Shown here piece after piece: positions 47,086-57,990 of a stretch of 64,000 nt of DNA. Source of the DNA: Cerrena zonata (Eukaryota > Basidiomycota > Agaricomycetes > Polyporales > Cerrenaceae); assembly GCA_038087015.1 (NCBI GenBank), contig JASBNA010000010.1, positions 992,001 through 1,056,000 of the forward strand. Direction: 5' to 3'. The first letter of the stretch is position 1; each line of letters starts with the position of its first letter. The position numbers and the translations under genes were made by a program. Under the pieces are notes generated by a model. That model was not told the origin of the DNA, made no database searches, and saw nothing but the letters and a program-made list of their open reading frames with translations.

Positions 47086-48048
47086 TTAAGAAGGAGCGGT
47101 TTTCTTTTTCTTTTTCTTGGGCCGTTTTTCCTCCTGACTGGCAGGATCTACGGTATCCCGAGTGCGCTTCAAAGCGGAATTAGAGAGTCCAGCAGGGGCA
47201 TCTACACCGGCGGGTTTTAAGAAACCTGTAGGCGGATCTACGTCCATCTTAGAATCAGTGTCTCCATATGTCTGGAGAGGGGGAGGGGCACGTAAACCCT
47301 TCCCATTGTCTTCTCGTATCAGCATCTGCGCAGTCTTGGTTCGTTTGGTTTCCTTGGTGGTCTTGGTGATGGCAGGGGCTTGGAATCCAGAGATCGTCTT
47401 CACTTGCGGTTTACGTTTCGCCGCACCAGTCTCTCGTTCTTTCCCCTCTTTCTTGGATGGTTTCGGAAAACCGGAGATCGTCATTGGTCTTCGGGTAGGT
47501 TTTGTGACATCCTCCATCTCTACATCTGCGATTTCCCCTACCTCAATTGCTGATTTTATCTATAGGATGTTCACATGCATGGAGCTCCTGTCAGACAGGA
47601 ACATCAAGAGAGCAATGGTTGTATTCTTACAGCTTCCGATATGACTTCGTGTCCACGGGCATTAAAGGTACGGCGACCTTTCAGTTTGGGCATACTACCT
47701 GAACCAGTTGAACTCGACGGTTCACTCAGGTCATCTGCTGAAGATGAGAACAGAAAGGGTATGTAGGACGCCTCGTGTGTGATGGTACTAGACCTGAACA
47801 GGATTGAAAAGGATGTAGTAGTTCGCTGTGAGTAGCAAGAAACACATGACTCCCTCGTCAGGAATGACGCACGAAGGTGTTGAATTCGACCCAATACCCC
47901 ATGCATCTCTCCATGCTTGAGGGACTGACCACTCTGCCTCGTCCTTGATCTTTGCCTGCTCTGCTTCTACCTGGGCTTGTTGTTTTGCACGTTGGGCATT
48001 TTGCATAAAACGCATGCTGAGCAAGCTGTTGCTCAGTGGTTTCGACAT
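47086..48048 (-). CDS. MPP6: MPP6-like nuclear exosome cofactor
   Basis: MPP6 (M-phase phosphoprotein 6) tethers the helicase Mtr4 to the nuclear RNA exosome in RNA processing and decay. Three exons (47898-48048, 47631-47737, 47086-47559) give 243 residues in frame. The N-terminus LSNSLLSMRFMQNAQRAKQ is the signature of the family, which reads LS..LL.MKFM elsewhere. It is followed by a charged helix and WSVPQAWRDAW. In the middle, SMPKLKGRRTFNARG and two ISGF repeats (MTISGFPKPSKK, KTISGFQAPA) are seen. The C-terminus is a basic KRPKKKKKKTAPS, likely a nuclear localisation signal. The first intron is about 160 bases, longer than its neighbours, and contains other possible splice sites, so exon 2's left edge is less certain. 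A tRNA-Arg gene lies 104 bases upstream on the same strand. Confidence 0.85.
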
Positions 48049-48137
48049 CGTAGTGGTGGTTACTGTAAAGGTGAAAGTGAACGCGATCAGTCAGATTTAC
48101 AAAGTTGGCGGCCACAGAGTTCCACACGCGACCTGCC

Positions 48138-48142
48138 AAAAA
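48138..48142 (-). terminator. RNA polymerase III terminator of tRNA-Arg
   Basis: A run of five T on the transcribed-sense minus strand begins 10 bases after the discriminator base of the tRNA. This is the standard polymerase III stop signal. Confidence 0.8.
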
Positions 48143-48152
48143 GGGTATCCGC

Positions 48153-48251
48153 TACTATCGGTGGGACTCGAACCCACAGCCTTCGCCTGAACCAGACATC
48201 GCACAGTGCGGTGATTAGGAGGGCGACGCGCTACCATTACGCCACGACAGC
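48153..48251 (-). tRNA. tRNA-Arg (anticodon CCU) with a 27-base intron
   Basis: Read on the minus strand from 48251, the sequence folds as a tRNA. The acceptor is GCTGTCG paired with CGATAGT (two G-U pairs). The D arm is GCGT-AATGGTA-GCGC. The anticodon stem is TCGCC/GGCGA with loop C-T-CCT-A-(intron)-A. The T arm is GTGGG-TTCGAGT-CCCAC, and the discriminator is A. The B box GGTTCGAGTCC is perfect. Removing a 27-base intron one base 3' of the anticodon, the canonical nuclear position, leaves a 72-base mature tRNA reading codon AGG. Confidence 0.93.
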
Positions 48252-48796
48252 GTATTTCTATCTCTTTTGAGAATATTCAAGATCCCGTAGAATATCTACC
48301 CTGTGTATAAGTATTCAAAATGCTAAAAGGTACGTATCATATATATGGCATAAGATACTATACTATACAGTCGTCCTATATTGTATGCTTAGCTATGAAT
48401 TTGCGACATACTTGTAGTACTTTGTATGTCCATGATTACCTAATCGTACATCATCAAATTTTACCCTGTGGCAGGCGGTCGCAGCCGCCGACCTCTCACC
48501 TTAGTCCTTGTAACATACTTTCGGAGGTTCACATTCTACGCTCAAAGTTACTACCATTGAAATAGCACAATCTGCGGGTATCTACGGACATAGTAATACT
48601 CGGCCCTCGACCGAATTTCGCTAACTCCCACACCGCCTTTACGGGAATTTCGGGGGCTGTCATCGTCAGACTCTACGGCTGAGACAATCTGAGTGATCAC
48701 ACCGACTCTGAAGTGGGCTGGAGATCGCACCCTTTGTTTCTTCTCACTCTTAGCCATCTAGTTTCCTGCACTAAACTACTGCTGAATGAACTTGGA
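48252..48796. other. Spacer between tRNA-Arg and palmitoyltransferase gene
   Basis: A minus-strand frame (48551-48757, 68 codons, MAKSEKKQRVRSP..) opens 40 bases from the plus-strand gene. It is short, lacks a recognisable domain and is not called. The rest is presumed promoter for the DHHC gene. Confidence 0.4.
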
Positions 48797-50784
48797 ATGG
48801 CCCAGCATGACAAGTCGTCTTCGGAGCATCAATGCTGTGGAGTCTTTCAGGAAGCGGCCGACAAGTCGATGAAGAAACGCGAGGAGCGGAGGAGTAAACC
48901 TCAATCGTGGGCTGCTCGCAAGGCGACGATCCTCTTTCTGCTTGGTATTATAGGTTATGCGTTTTATGTCTACATCGGGAGGTTCTGTGTGCCAATGCTC
49001 AGAGATAACGCGGGAGTCTTGGGAGGAAAGAACATCGCTAGTGAGTAACTTCATCTGGTGTCTGCCATGACATAACCATACTAAATTTCCCTGCGTAGTC
49101 CCGTTCCTTGTGGTATTCTGCATCCTGGGTGTCATGATGCTATGGACTTATGCCGTGGTAAGGTTTTCTTATATGAAATTACCGAAATCACGAGGTTACT
49201 GAACATTCGTAATTCTTCAGGTCATATTTACTGGACCAGGATACGCCAAAGATGTGAGCTATGATAGATCTCTAGACGTTGGCTGATTCACTTAACAATA
49301 CAAAGCATGTGGATCCTTCTCCCGAACCCGTTGTAACCAACTTCATACCACCTTTTGCTGCCTCAGTAGATGACCTCAGTGCGGGACAATACATCCCAGA
49401 CCCACCACAACCTGACGACAACTCTACGAATCGTACTGTAACTGACGTGTCTGAAAAGCCTGGTGAGCAACAAAATCAATCACTACCCTCTTTTCGTTTC
49501 TTGTGTCTTGTAATGTTTTAACATCCTTCCAGACCCAAACATTGGTGTAATCGACACCATAAGACCGGCACCACCAGTCCACTTTCAAGGTTCATCGAGC
49601 AATGGCGTGGTGACACACAAGGCTGAACCGAACGGTGTTGGACACGGTTCTGACCCATCGTCTGATCAACAGCCGATGATGTTCACCAGGAAACCTCCCG
49701 CTCACCCCGCACTGAATCCCGAGTACCGATATTGTTACAGGGACAAGTTTGTCAAACCGACGAGAGCACATCACTGTCGTGCCTGTGGTACTGTAAGTGT
49801 TAGGATCAGAAATCAATCCGAAAATAATCTGACGTTCGGCGGCATGTTCAGTGTGTTTTGAAATATGATCACCACTGCCCTTGTATGTGATGGAAAACTG
49901 ACAGTGTTGTCTGTTTCATCTAACCTTCTTTCTAGGGATCGGACAATGTGTTGGAGCACGCAACCAAAAGGTAATGTTTATTTTTGGTCCCTAAAACATG
50001 CGTTTGATGCGAACAATGGATACCTTCAGTTCTTCGTCCATTTCCTGCAATGGGCTCTCCTGTTCTGTGCATGGACGTTTGGCACCCTTGTTGCACAAAA
50101 CGTAAAGTCGTCTCATCGAAACGGGAGTATCGACCGTCAACAAATCGCCATCATAGCCTTGTAAGTGTTTGAAAGCGCGAGTAGTCCACTCAAAACTAAA
50201 AGCTTCACAGTGCTGGCCTTTTCACGCTCTTCACCGGAGTCCTTCTCGGCGCCCAATTCCGACTCATCCTCATGAACTGCACCACCGTCGAAACCTTCAA
50301 TCACACAAAGATGAAAGAGCGAGAGAAAGACAAGCTCTCTCGTTTATATAGCTGGTACCAATTCAGGTAGTTATCCTTATTTTTGAATCGTCTCGTGACG
50401 ATATCTGATCAATCATCTCTCCAATAATTCTCATTTTTCAGTGCCAAGCGTCAGATGAGGAAGAAATGGGACAACGATTGGGGTCGAATCGAGAAGGAGG
50501 GTCATCTCTGGTGGCTTGGAAGCAACAGACGAAATTGGGAGTATGTCATGGGACGGCATGTATGGGAGTGGATTCGTACGTGACCTTTTTCCTATCTCAA
50601 TGTCTCTTTTATTTTCTCCGATTGGAGAGACATTCGTCTGATGTGAATCTGATCTGGGACATTTGTTTTCGCAGTGCCACTTGGGAAAAGTGAAGGCGAT
50701 GGAGTGACTTTCCCAGTCAACCCTCGATTCGGTCCTGACGGACGCTGGAGACCAAGACGTGAATGGCCAAAAGAGCTGCAGTAG
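48797..50784 (+). CDS. DHHC-type protein S-palmitoyltransferase
   Basis: Such enzymes attach palmitate to cysteines of membrane-associated proteins through an acyl intermediate on the DHHC cysteine. About nine exons. The start taken is the ATG at 48797 (MAQHDKSSSEH); the frame is open 28 codons upstream, but those residues look like leader. Helices 1 and 2 are ATILFLLGIIGYAFYVYIG and IPFLVVFCILGVMMLW, followed by FTGPGY. A polar, acidic insert comes next, then the zinc-binding CRD: RYCYRDKFVKPTRAHHCRAC, GTCVLKYDHHCPWIGQCVG and ARNQK. Helices 3 and 4 are FFVHFLQWALLFCAWTFGTL and IAIIALAGLFTLFTGVLLG, then the TTVETFNHTKM (TTxE) motif. The C-terminus ends FGPDGRWRPRREWPKELQ. The domain order is closest to the vacuolar Pfa3 type among yeast enzymes, but this is not certain. 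Confidence 0.93.
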
Positions 50785-52253
50785 TTCTGCGTCGCTTTCA
50801 ATTCATTTTCGGTCTCATGGTGTTTTATTTGGACGGCTGGGTTTTCTTTGGTGACGAACGTTCACGATTTTCGACGTCATAATGCCCGGATTTACACGCA
50901 TCTGCTCTCACACATCTCATAACATATTTCTCCACTAGTGTTCGGTTTTCTTGAATTTCATGACTCATTTCATATCATCTTCTATACCTATCTATAATTC
51001 AAGACTTTCTCCTTTAGACGGTTCAGAGTGCCTAGGGGCCTTGCTTGTGAATGGTTTTGTTGCGCTCCTTGCCTTTCGGCTTTTTTTCAGTTCTCTTCTC
51101 ACCTTATTTATTTTCTCGGGGGTGCCGCGGGCTCTATTTCAGAGCATAACTGCGTGCTGACTGTGCTGTCGATATGTATTCATCACGACCTCAGGTAAGT
51201 TTATTCCGGGCCTCATCGTTATCTCAAGCTCCGTTCTGATACTTACATATTCTTCAAAGGAAAGTTGAACATGATATTCGACGCGATGATATATCCAACA
51301 AGTGTCGCAATCGGTAACCTTATGTACTATCACGTTCTACTTATGGCTTGATTAAGTCAACTATTTTATTGAATCCGCGAGCAACTCAACCGTGTCTATT
51401 CCATTGTATGATATCCAGTATGTATTTATAATCATTCTTTGCAATTCTCTTGTTGTGAGGTCGCCTACTCAGTCGGCCGACCATTTCTCTAGCTCCCGAG
51501 GCAAACTCCAGCTCGCTGAGGTTTGTACATTATTTTACACTTTGGCTCACATGGAAGTGTTTCTGTTCGCTTCTGGGCCACATTGAAAGACAACCAGCCG
51601 AGGCCTGGAGTTATTCATAGAAGGACTTTGACGTTCCTTCTAGGTTTTGCCGCTAGGTACGCATGCAGAACGCGGGGGGATGTATCAACATCCGCGGGGA
51701 AAGAAACCACGGATGCAGTGACCAGGGTCCTGCACTACATGCGACCGGCCGAAGGGGTTTGTCCAATTAGAAACATCCCATTTAATATGAAGTACCTTTA
51801 AATTCGTTAGTCAGGTATAGCATGATTTAGATTATATGAACTATAACGTAGTTCCACGGTGATAATCATTCGGAGCAGGTGCTCTGCAGCTGATGCCTCT
51901 TTGTCCAACCTCAGGGTTGCTCGACTTTGTGGTGTTCAAGTTTCCAATCTCGGAGGTGCATGAGACGTGCCTGCTGGTAAAAGCCATACTCTTGAGCTCC
52001 CAGTGATCCATCACATGTCTTTCTTGAACAAATTCCCCGGTCTTCATGGCTCCCTTGACAGCCATATTTGAGAAATGAGAGCTAATGAGAGGAATTCAAG
52101 CAATTTTTTTGATCTATGTATCGTCACATTGGGCGCCTAATGACTCACTAGATCCGCCTTATAGCGAGACCTCGGGCTTTTCTTCATACCACCACCACGA
52201 CATTTAAGCAGCCCACCACCGACCAAAACTACACACACCTATTATTACCAAAC
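50785..52253. other. Spacer upstream of ornithine aminotransferase
   Basis: No gene was seen on either strand. It contains the 3' end of the palmitoyltransferase gene and the ornithine aminotransferase promoter. Frames of 60-92 codons lack domains. Confidence 0.4.
52141..52147 (+). promoter_or_regulatory. Gcn4/CpcA-type site TGACTCA
   Basis: A perfect TGACTCA lies 107 bases upstream of the ornithine aminotransferase ATG. This is the core site of the Gcn4/CPC1 bZIP activator of amino acid genes in fungi. The same 7-mer also occurs at about 35675 and 50963, away from amino acid genes, so chance occurrence is possible. Confidence 0.4.
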
Positions 52254-55082
52254 ATGGCTCCCGCTGCAACTGCTACCCATGGCGAACCCTCAGTAACCTC
52301 CGGACAAACCTTGAAGGATCAACGCCGGAAGAATGAAGTCAAGGTCTCTTCTGCCGATGTTATTCAACTTGAGCACCAATACGGCGCACACAAGTGAGTA
52401 TTCAAGTTATCATTCATGCATACAGGGCCCCCGTCACCGAGCTTCGCTTCCTTGATGTCATTGTCGCAGACTAAGGGGATGCCCTGCCTGGCAACAGAAC
52501 TAAAACCTTTCGAACGCCGGAATGAGGGAATCTAACCAACTGGATGTCATCCGTACTTTCCGTCTCCTTCTTTCTGGTCTTACATAGTTGTGTGCTCATG
52601 TGGTGCATTTGTTGTATATAGTTATCACCCGTTACCTGTCGTTTTCGAGTCCGGAAAAGGCGCATTGTGAGTGATTTTCGCTACTTCTTGTCGATATTCG
52701 AATTCGGACTGATCGAGATCAAACCCCCCAGAGTATGGGACCCCGAGGGCAAGGAATACATCGACATGCTTGCAGCATACTCGTAAGTCTTATCGCGATA
52801 ACCGGATCATGGCCTCGGTTGACTGACAATGTTTATATAGCGCCGTAAACCAGGTTAGTTCCTATTCAATGTCTTTTCCCATTCTTTGGGGGGTTTATAG
52901 TACGAAATCGGGCTTTGCGCAAGACGAAGTGTGCATTCAAGGAGAGGGTCGCATAGTATCTGGACTTCTCTAGGTCATTCCGATCTACCTGTCTCAAGCA
53001 ACACTGTCGAAATGTAGACGTAGTACCTACTTCCGGTGTGGACGTGCGTTGGATCGGTGGAAGAACGCCGGTTGGCATAAGTACCCCCTCAGACGTTGGG
53101 GCGAACGGCAAGGACTTTTCATACCCAAGTACGAATGGTGACATAGGGGGCACATGGTTCATCATCCTATCAAGGGGGTAAACCGACCATGCCGTGATTC
53201 GTCGAGCTCGGGGCGGTCACGGAACTTTATTCCGTTCACCAAATCAAAAATGCCCTATGGCCCTTTACTCTGTAAAAGGCCCGGTCTCGTCATAGGCATA
53301 TCTTTGGAAACGACTACAAGCCATGTGAAGTGAAGTCATTTGGGGACTATTTTCCCCCGAAGTTTGCTTGGGCCGAGGCTCCGACTGACTTCGTAGCCCC
53401 CTTGCTATTTGTGCAAGTCGTTCACAATAGACGTTTTGGCCTCAGTCGTATATTCTCAGAATCCTCTTCTGCGTCTTCCAAATTTCCCATATGACGTATT
53501 GCTAATTACCATCATGTCAACTTCCAGGGTCATTGCCACCCAAGAATCATTGCCACACTCGTTGAGCAGGCACAGAAGCTCACCCTCTCCTCTCGTGCAT
53601 TCTACAACTCAGTCTTCGGGCAATATGCCAAGAAGGTTACTGAGGTGTTCGGTTTCGACATGGTCCTCCCTATGAACACGGGAGCAGAGGCTGTCGAAAC
53701 TGGCCTAAAGCTCGCTCGCAAATGGGCATACCAAAAGAAGGGTGTTCCCGAGGGAAAGGCGATCGTCTTCAGTGCTGAAGGCAACTTCCATGGCAGAACC
53801 ACCGGTGTCATTAGGTACGTGCATAATTATAGTTTTTAAGTTTTAGCAACTAACAATAGAGCTTTAGTATGAGTACCGATCCAGAGAGTCGTATCGGCTT
53901 CGGACCTTACCTTCCTCAAGTCGGACCTACTTTCGAGGAGAACGGAAGTCTGAGAACAATCCGCTACGGCGAGATCTCCGACATTGAACGTGCACTCGAG
54001 CTTCACGGGAAGCACACAGCTGCGTTCCTTGTGGAACCTATCCAGGGTGAAGCAGGGTAAGTTACCGAGTGTGTTAAAGGTTTCACGTACTTAATCTGGG
54101 CTCCCTAGCATTGTTGTCCCTCCTGCGGGATACTTGAAGAGAGTTCGTGAGCTGTGCACCAAGCACAATGTATTGCTCATCTGTGATGAGATCCAAACGG
54201 TATTTCCCGCACCAACTTCTGTTAAAGTTGCTGTCATAGTTGATGTTCCTCACTCCAGGGCCTTTGCCGAACAGGCAAGATGTTGGCTTACGAGCATGAG
54301 GATATCCGACCGGACGTTGTCCTCCTCGGAAAGGCTCTTTCTGGTGGAGGTGAGTTGTCGTAAGTTCATGGTCGGGTGGCTGGGCTCTTACACTCCGATA
54401 ATATAGTGTACCCTGTTTCGGCTGTCCTTGCTGATCGCGATGTCATGCTCTGCATCAAGCCTGGTGAGCATGGCAGCACATACGGAGGGTAAGTGTTGGC
54501 AGTTCGTATGTTCTACCATGTGTTTAATGTCCATTCTACATTAGTAACCCTCTCGGCTGTGCCGTCGCAATAACGGCATTGGACGTTCTCATCGACGAGA
54601 ATATGGCTCAACGTGCCGAAGTCCTTGGCGAGAAATTCCGTTCAGCAGTACGGGCCTTCAACTCTCCTCTGGTGAAGACTGTTCGTGGACGTGGTTTGTT
54701 CAACGCCATCGTTATCGACGAACACAACAGTACGAAGGGAAGGACTGCGTGGCAGCTTTGCCTCCTGCTTAAGAGCAGAGGCTTACTGGCCAAACCCACA
54801 CACGTGAACATGTGCGTCATTCAGCTTATTTCTCGGAATAAGACACTAATCTCTATCTTGTAAAACAGTATTCGCTTCTCACCTCCTTTGGTCATTACGG
54901 AAGAAGAAATGGACAAGGCACTGCGCATCATCAAAGAATCACTGGAAGATCTCGACAAGGTGAATGCATTCGATACTTCTTCATGAATAAAGTTCTAAAT
55001 CAATCTGTACATCACACAGCTCGATGACATCCCTGGTGAGGTTGAGAGTGAGAAAGGCCACGCGGACACCATAACAAATTGA
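52254..55082 (+). CDS. CAR2: Ornithine aminotransferase
   Basis: This PLP enzyme transfers the delta-amino group of ornithine to 2-oxoglutarate, giving glutamate semialdehyde, in arginine breakdown and proline formation. It was started at 52254 ([11 protein letters not shown]) and ends at the TGA 55080-55082; about ten exons. Seen in order: [125 protein letters not shown] with the PLP lysine, [29 protein letters not shown] and [13 protein letters not shown]. All hallmark residues are present, and there is no mitochondrial leader, as in yeast Car2. One coding exon is only 13 bases (52841-52853) and is followed by a 674-base intron (52854-53527), far longer than the others. Confidence 0.96.
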
Positions 55083-56291
55083 TTGTTGATTGTATCAATA
55101 TTGCATTCGAACTCTGTCTCCATAGTAAGGACTTATGTGTTTGTAACATCTATTTGTTTGGATACATTTGTTATGTCCATCATTCATTCCCGCCTTTCAT
55201 TCTGGCCTGGATCTTCATCTCTTCCTATCACAGCGCTCGTTGATTTGCCAATTTACAAAGCTAACGCCCTCTTTCTGCCACGACATGTTCAATGCAGGCT
55301 GTCCGGTATCTGCATCCGACTCGATAATGGAATTTCCGCGATCGTTTCGGAGTTGGTAGGTCAGAATGTAAGTATTTGGTTATTTCGAACCTGAAACTTA
55401 ACCTCAGTCTTCATTAATTGTATCGGAAACAGGCTTCTCGTCTTCGCGTGGAAGGAACTAATGGCAAATTTGAAAATAACGATTTAATTTCAGTGTGCAG
55501 AACGTATCAATTATAGGGCCTTCATCGAGCCCAAGTTTCTATCCTCCGACTTGGAATTCACCCCCGCCACCCTTTCTGGAAGGCTTACATAGACGGCCGA
55601 GACTTGCGACTATCCTGAGACCTTGTTTGGTCAGACGCCTCAATGCGCAAGGGTTAGGGACCGAAGTCTAAATTACTTACATATATTCCTTGGTCCAGCT
55701 ACACTTGTGGGAATGTCCCACCCGAACCGGGGCCCGTTTTCGTCAAACGCGGGATGGAGATTACTGTAAGCCACCTTCAATAACCAAGTGTGTACTCGTC
55801 TCCTATCCGTTCAAATTACTTATATTCATTCGATGTTGCTGAGTAAAGCAAGCAAGATAACGCATGTAGTCAATGATGAACAAAGCTCGTAAGTATTAGA
55901 ACAATCCATCGGACCCTTACATCCGTTCAACTACCAACTAGATTCCTAAGTTCGTAGAACACCTTGTCGAACGAAGATGCCGCAAAAGCACGTCAACATG
56001 AGGCTCCATGGCCAATCTTCTATTTCCGTCCTCTTACCTGCCTATATTGGGACATCACTGGAGCTCATTCCTAGTCACGCGGCAAGTATAACACCATTGC
56101 AATGGCTGATGATGTGACAATTTTGGGGAGACATTGACTTGAGAACTGATTATGCAGCAACATAGGCCGATACCAGTGGGCTACCCATAGGAAGGATTGA
56201 AGGTTATAAGGTTGCGAGGGAAAGAGGACGAGCTGAACACTGTTCGCCGAACCTCATCTTCCACTTGCACATCCTCTGATCGAAGTTCAAT
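55083..56291. other. Spacer between aminotransferase and dioxygenase genes
   Basis: No gene was seen. The left part would be the aminotransferase 3' untranslated region. A plus-strand 103-codon frame at 55083-55394 begins right after the stop and is taken as chance. Confidence 0.4.
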
Positions 56292-57990
56292 ATGCCCGTC
56301 GCAGTCCCCGAACTTGGTTCGTTCAACTTTGTGCCAGAAACGCAGGTATGTGTATTTATACGTTACCACGTGCTTACCATGTTAACTATACATATCTTCG
56401 CAATTACGACAGGAAAATCTCGATTGGGCAGATCTGATCACGGTTGACCTTAGTCTTTACAACACACCCGAAGGCAGGAAGGAATTAGCTCAAACTTTGA
56501 TCAAAGCTGTTCGCGAAGACGGTTTCTTCTATGTCAAGAATTTCAACATCTCACAAGAGCGAGTCAATCGCCAATTCTCCATCGGAAAACAATTCTACGA
56601 CCTTCCGATTGAAGAAAAGCTGAACTATGTTCCCGAAGGACTAGGTACAGACAATCTTGATATCTCGCTACTGAGATATGGACTTATTCCTTCGATAATG
56701 TAGATGGAGGAAAGTTCAATGGTTACGTTCCTGCCGGCCGTAATGTGTAAGTGTGACCCGCAATTTGTCGGACAGTCGTCCAAGTGTTCATGCATAATCC
56801 ATTTCCTAGCCTTGACGCTGTGTCTGGTCTACGGGATCGGACGGAAATCTACAACATCCCGAGTATGTTTGCGTTCGGTTAATGGACGAATCTTTCTTTG
56901 AACACATGGTTATCTAGAGTTCAATGGCGACTTCGAACAAAAACACCCGGCTATCATTCAGGAACGATTGGACGAAATTGAAGAGTTTTCTAGGGTATGT
57001 ACAATTAATGACCCTTGTCCGTCAGGTACTAGTCTGATGATGCCCTGATCAGTCGCTTCACACCGAGGTCTTGGATCCTCTCCATGTTTTGCTCGCGCTT
57101 GCCTTGGAGCTTCCGGAAGATTACTTTACCAATATCCACAAATATGATGTCAAGAGCGAGGTATGCGTGCCTCATCGACCTTTTTCATCCATATGCTCAT
57201 CAAAGTCTAGGATCATCTCCGTTATATGAAGTACAGTAAATTTACCCCAGAGGAGAATCTCAAGATCGGTGGTCGTTGGGTTCGTGGACACACAGGTATC
57301 TACTCAGTTCCTTATTGGTCGCCACAAGTTTGTTTGACATGCCAATCACGATGTCAGATCTCGGCTCCTGGACGCTGCTCTTCCGTCAACCTGTCTCTGC
57401 ACTACAAATTCAGAACCACAAGAACGGAGGATGGAAATGGGTAAAACCACTTGACGCGACCTTGACTGTCAATGCTTGTGATGCCTTGTCGCTCTTGACA
57501 GCGGATTATGTCAAGAGCACAATTCACAGGTCGGTCTATCCTCCATAAATCATAATAACGCATCTCTAATCTATTCGATACAATCAGAGTCTCGTCCCCA
57601 CCGAAAGATCAGCAACATGTGGACAGGCTGGGGTTGCTGTACTTTTCCCGGTTCGTCTAATTAAACTGACTATGCTTAGTATGGGAGTTAAATGTTAATT
57701 ATCCAGCCCGCACAATGATGTTGTCCTCTCAACAATCAAGGAATCCCCAGTTCTTCAACGCGAGGGTTATACCGAAAACAAGTTTGAGGAAACGGGAAAT
57801 CCTGTACCCACAATGGAAGGTAAGAGAATCAGTGTTTTAATGCCATAGACTCTACTCATCGTTTTACGACCGATTAGAATGGACATTTGCGAAACAAAAA
57901 TGGCAGCGTACAAAGAATGTTGTCAGGGGGGATCAAAATTATGAGACCGCCGAAATTCTCCCTGGGTGGAAGGAGAAGCGATATGCTTAA
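56292..57990 (+). CDS. 2-oxoglutarate/Fe(II) dioxygenase, IPNS-like
   Basis: This belongs to the isopenicillin-N-synthase-like oxygenase family, which uses Fe(II) and usually 2-oxoglutarate on small molecules; the substrate cannot be told. It starts at 56292 (MPVAVPELGSFNFVP) with eight or more exons. The N-terminal family domain is clear: ELAQTLIKAVREDGFFYVKN, FSIGKQFYDLPIEEKLNYVP and GGKFNGYVPAGR. The double-stranded beta-helix core has the first iron ligands in RGHTDLGSWTLLFRQPVSAL (the Asp codon spans an intron), then VNACDALSLLTADYVKSTIH with the distal His and the adjoining RVS for the co-substrate, and LGLLYFSRP. The C-terminus has TMEEWTFAKQKWQRTKNV and ends EKRYA. The catalytic residues appear intact. 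No biosynthetic partners lie beside it, so cluster membership is not supported. Confidence 0.92.

Noticed and set aside
48551..48757. 68-codon minus-strand frame beginning MAKSEKKQRVRSP
   Set aside because: Too short, no domain, and 40 bases from the opposing DHHC gene start. It cannot be told from chance.
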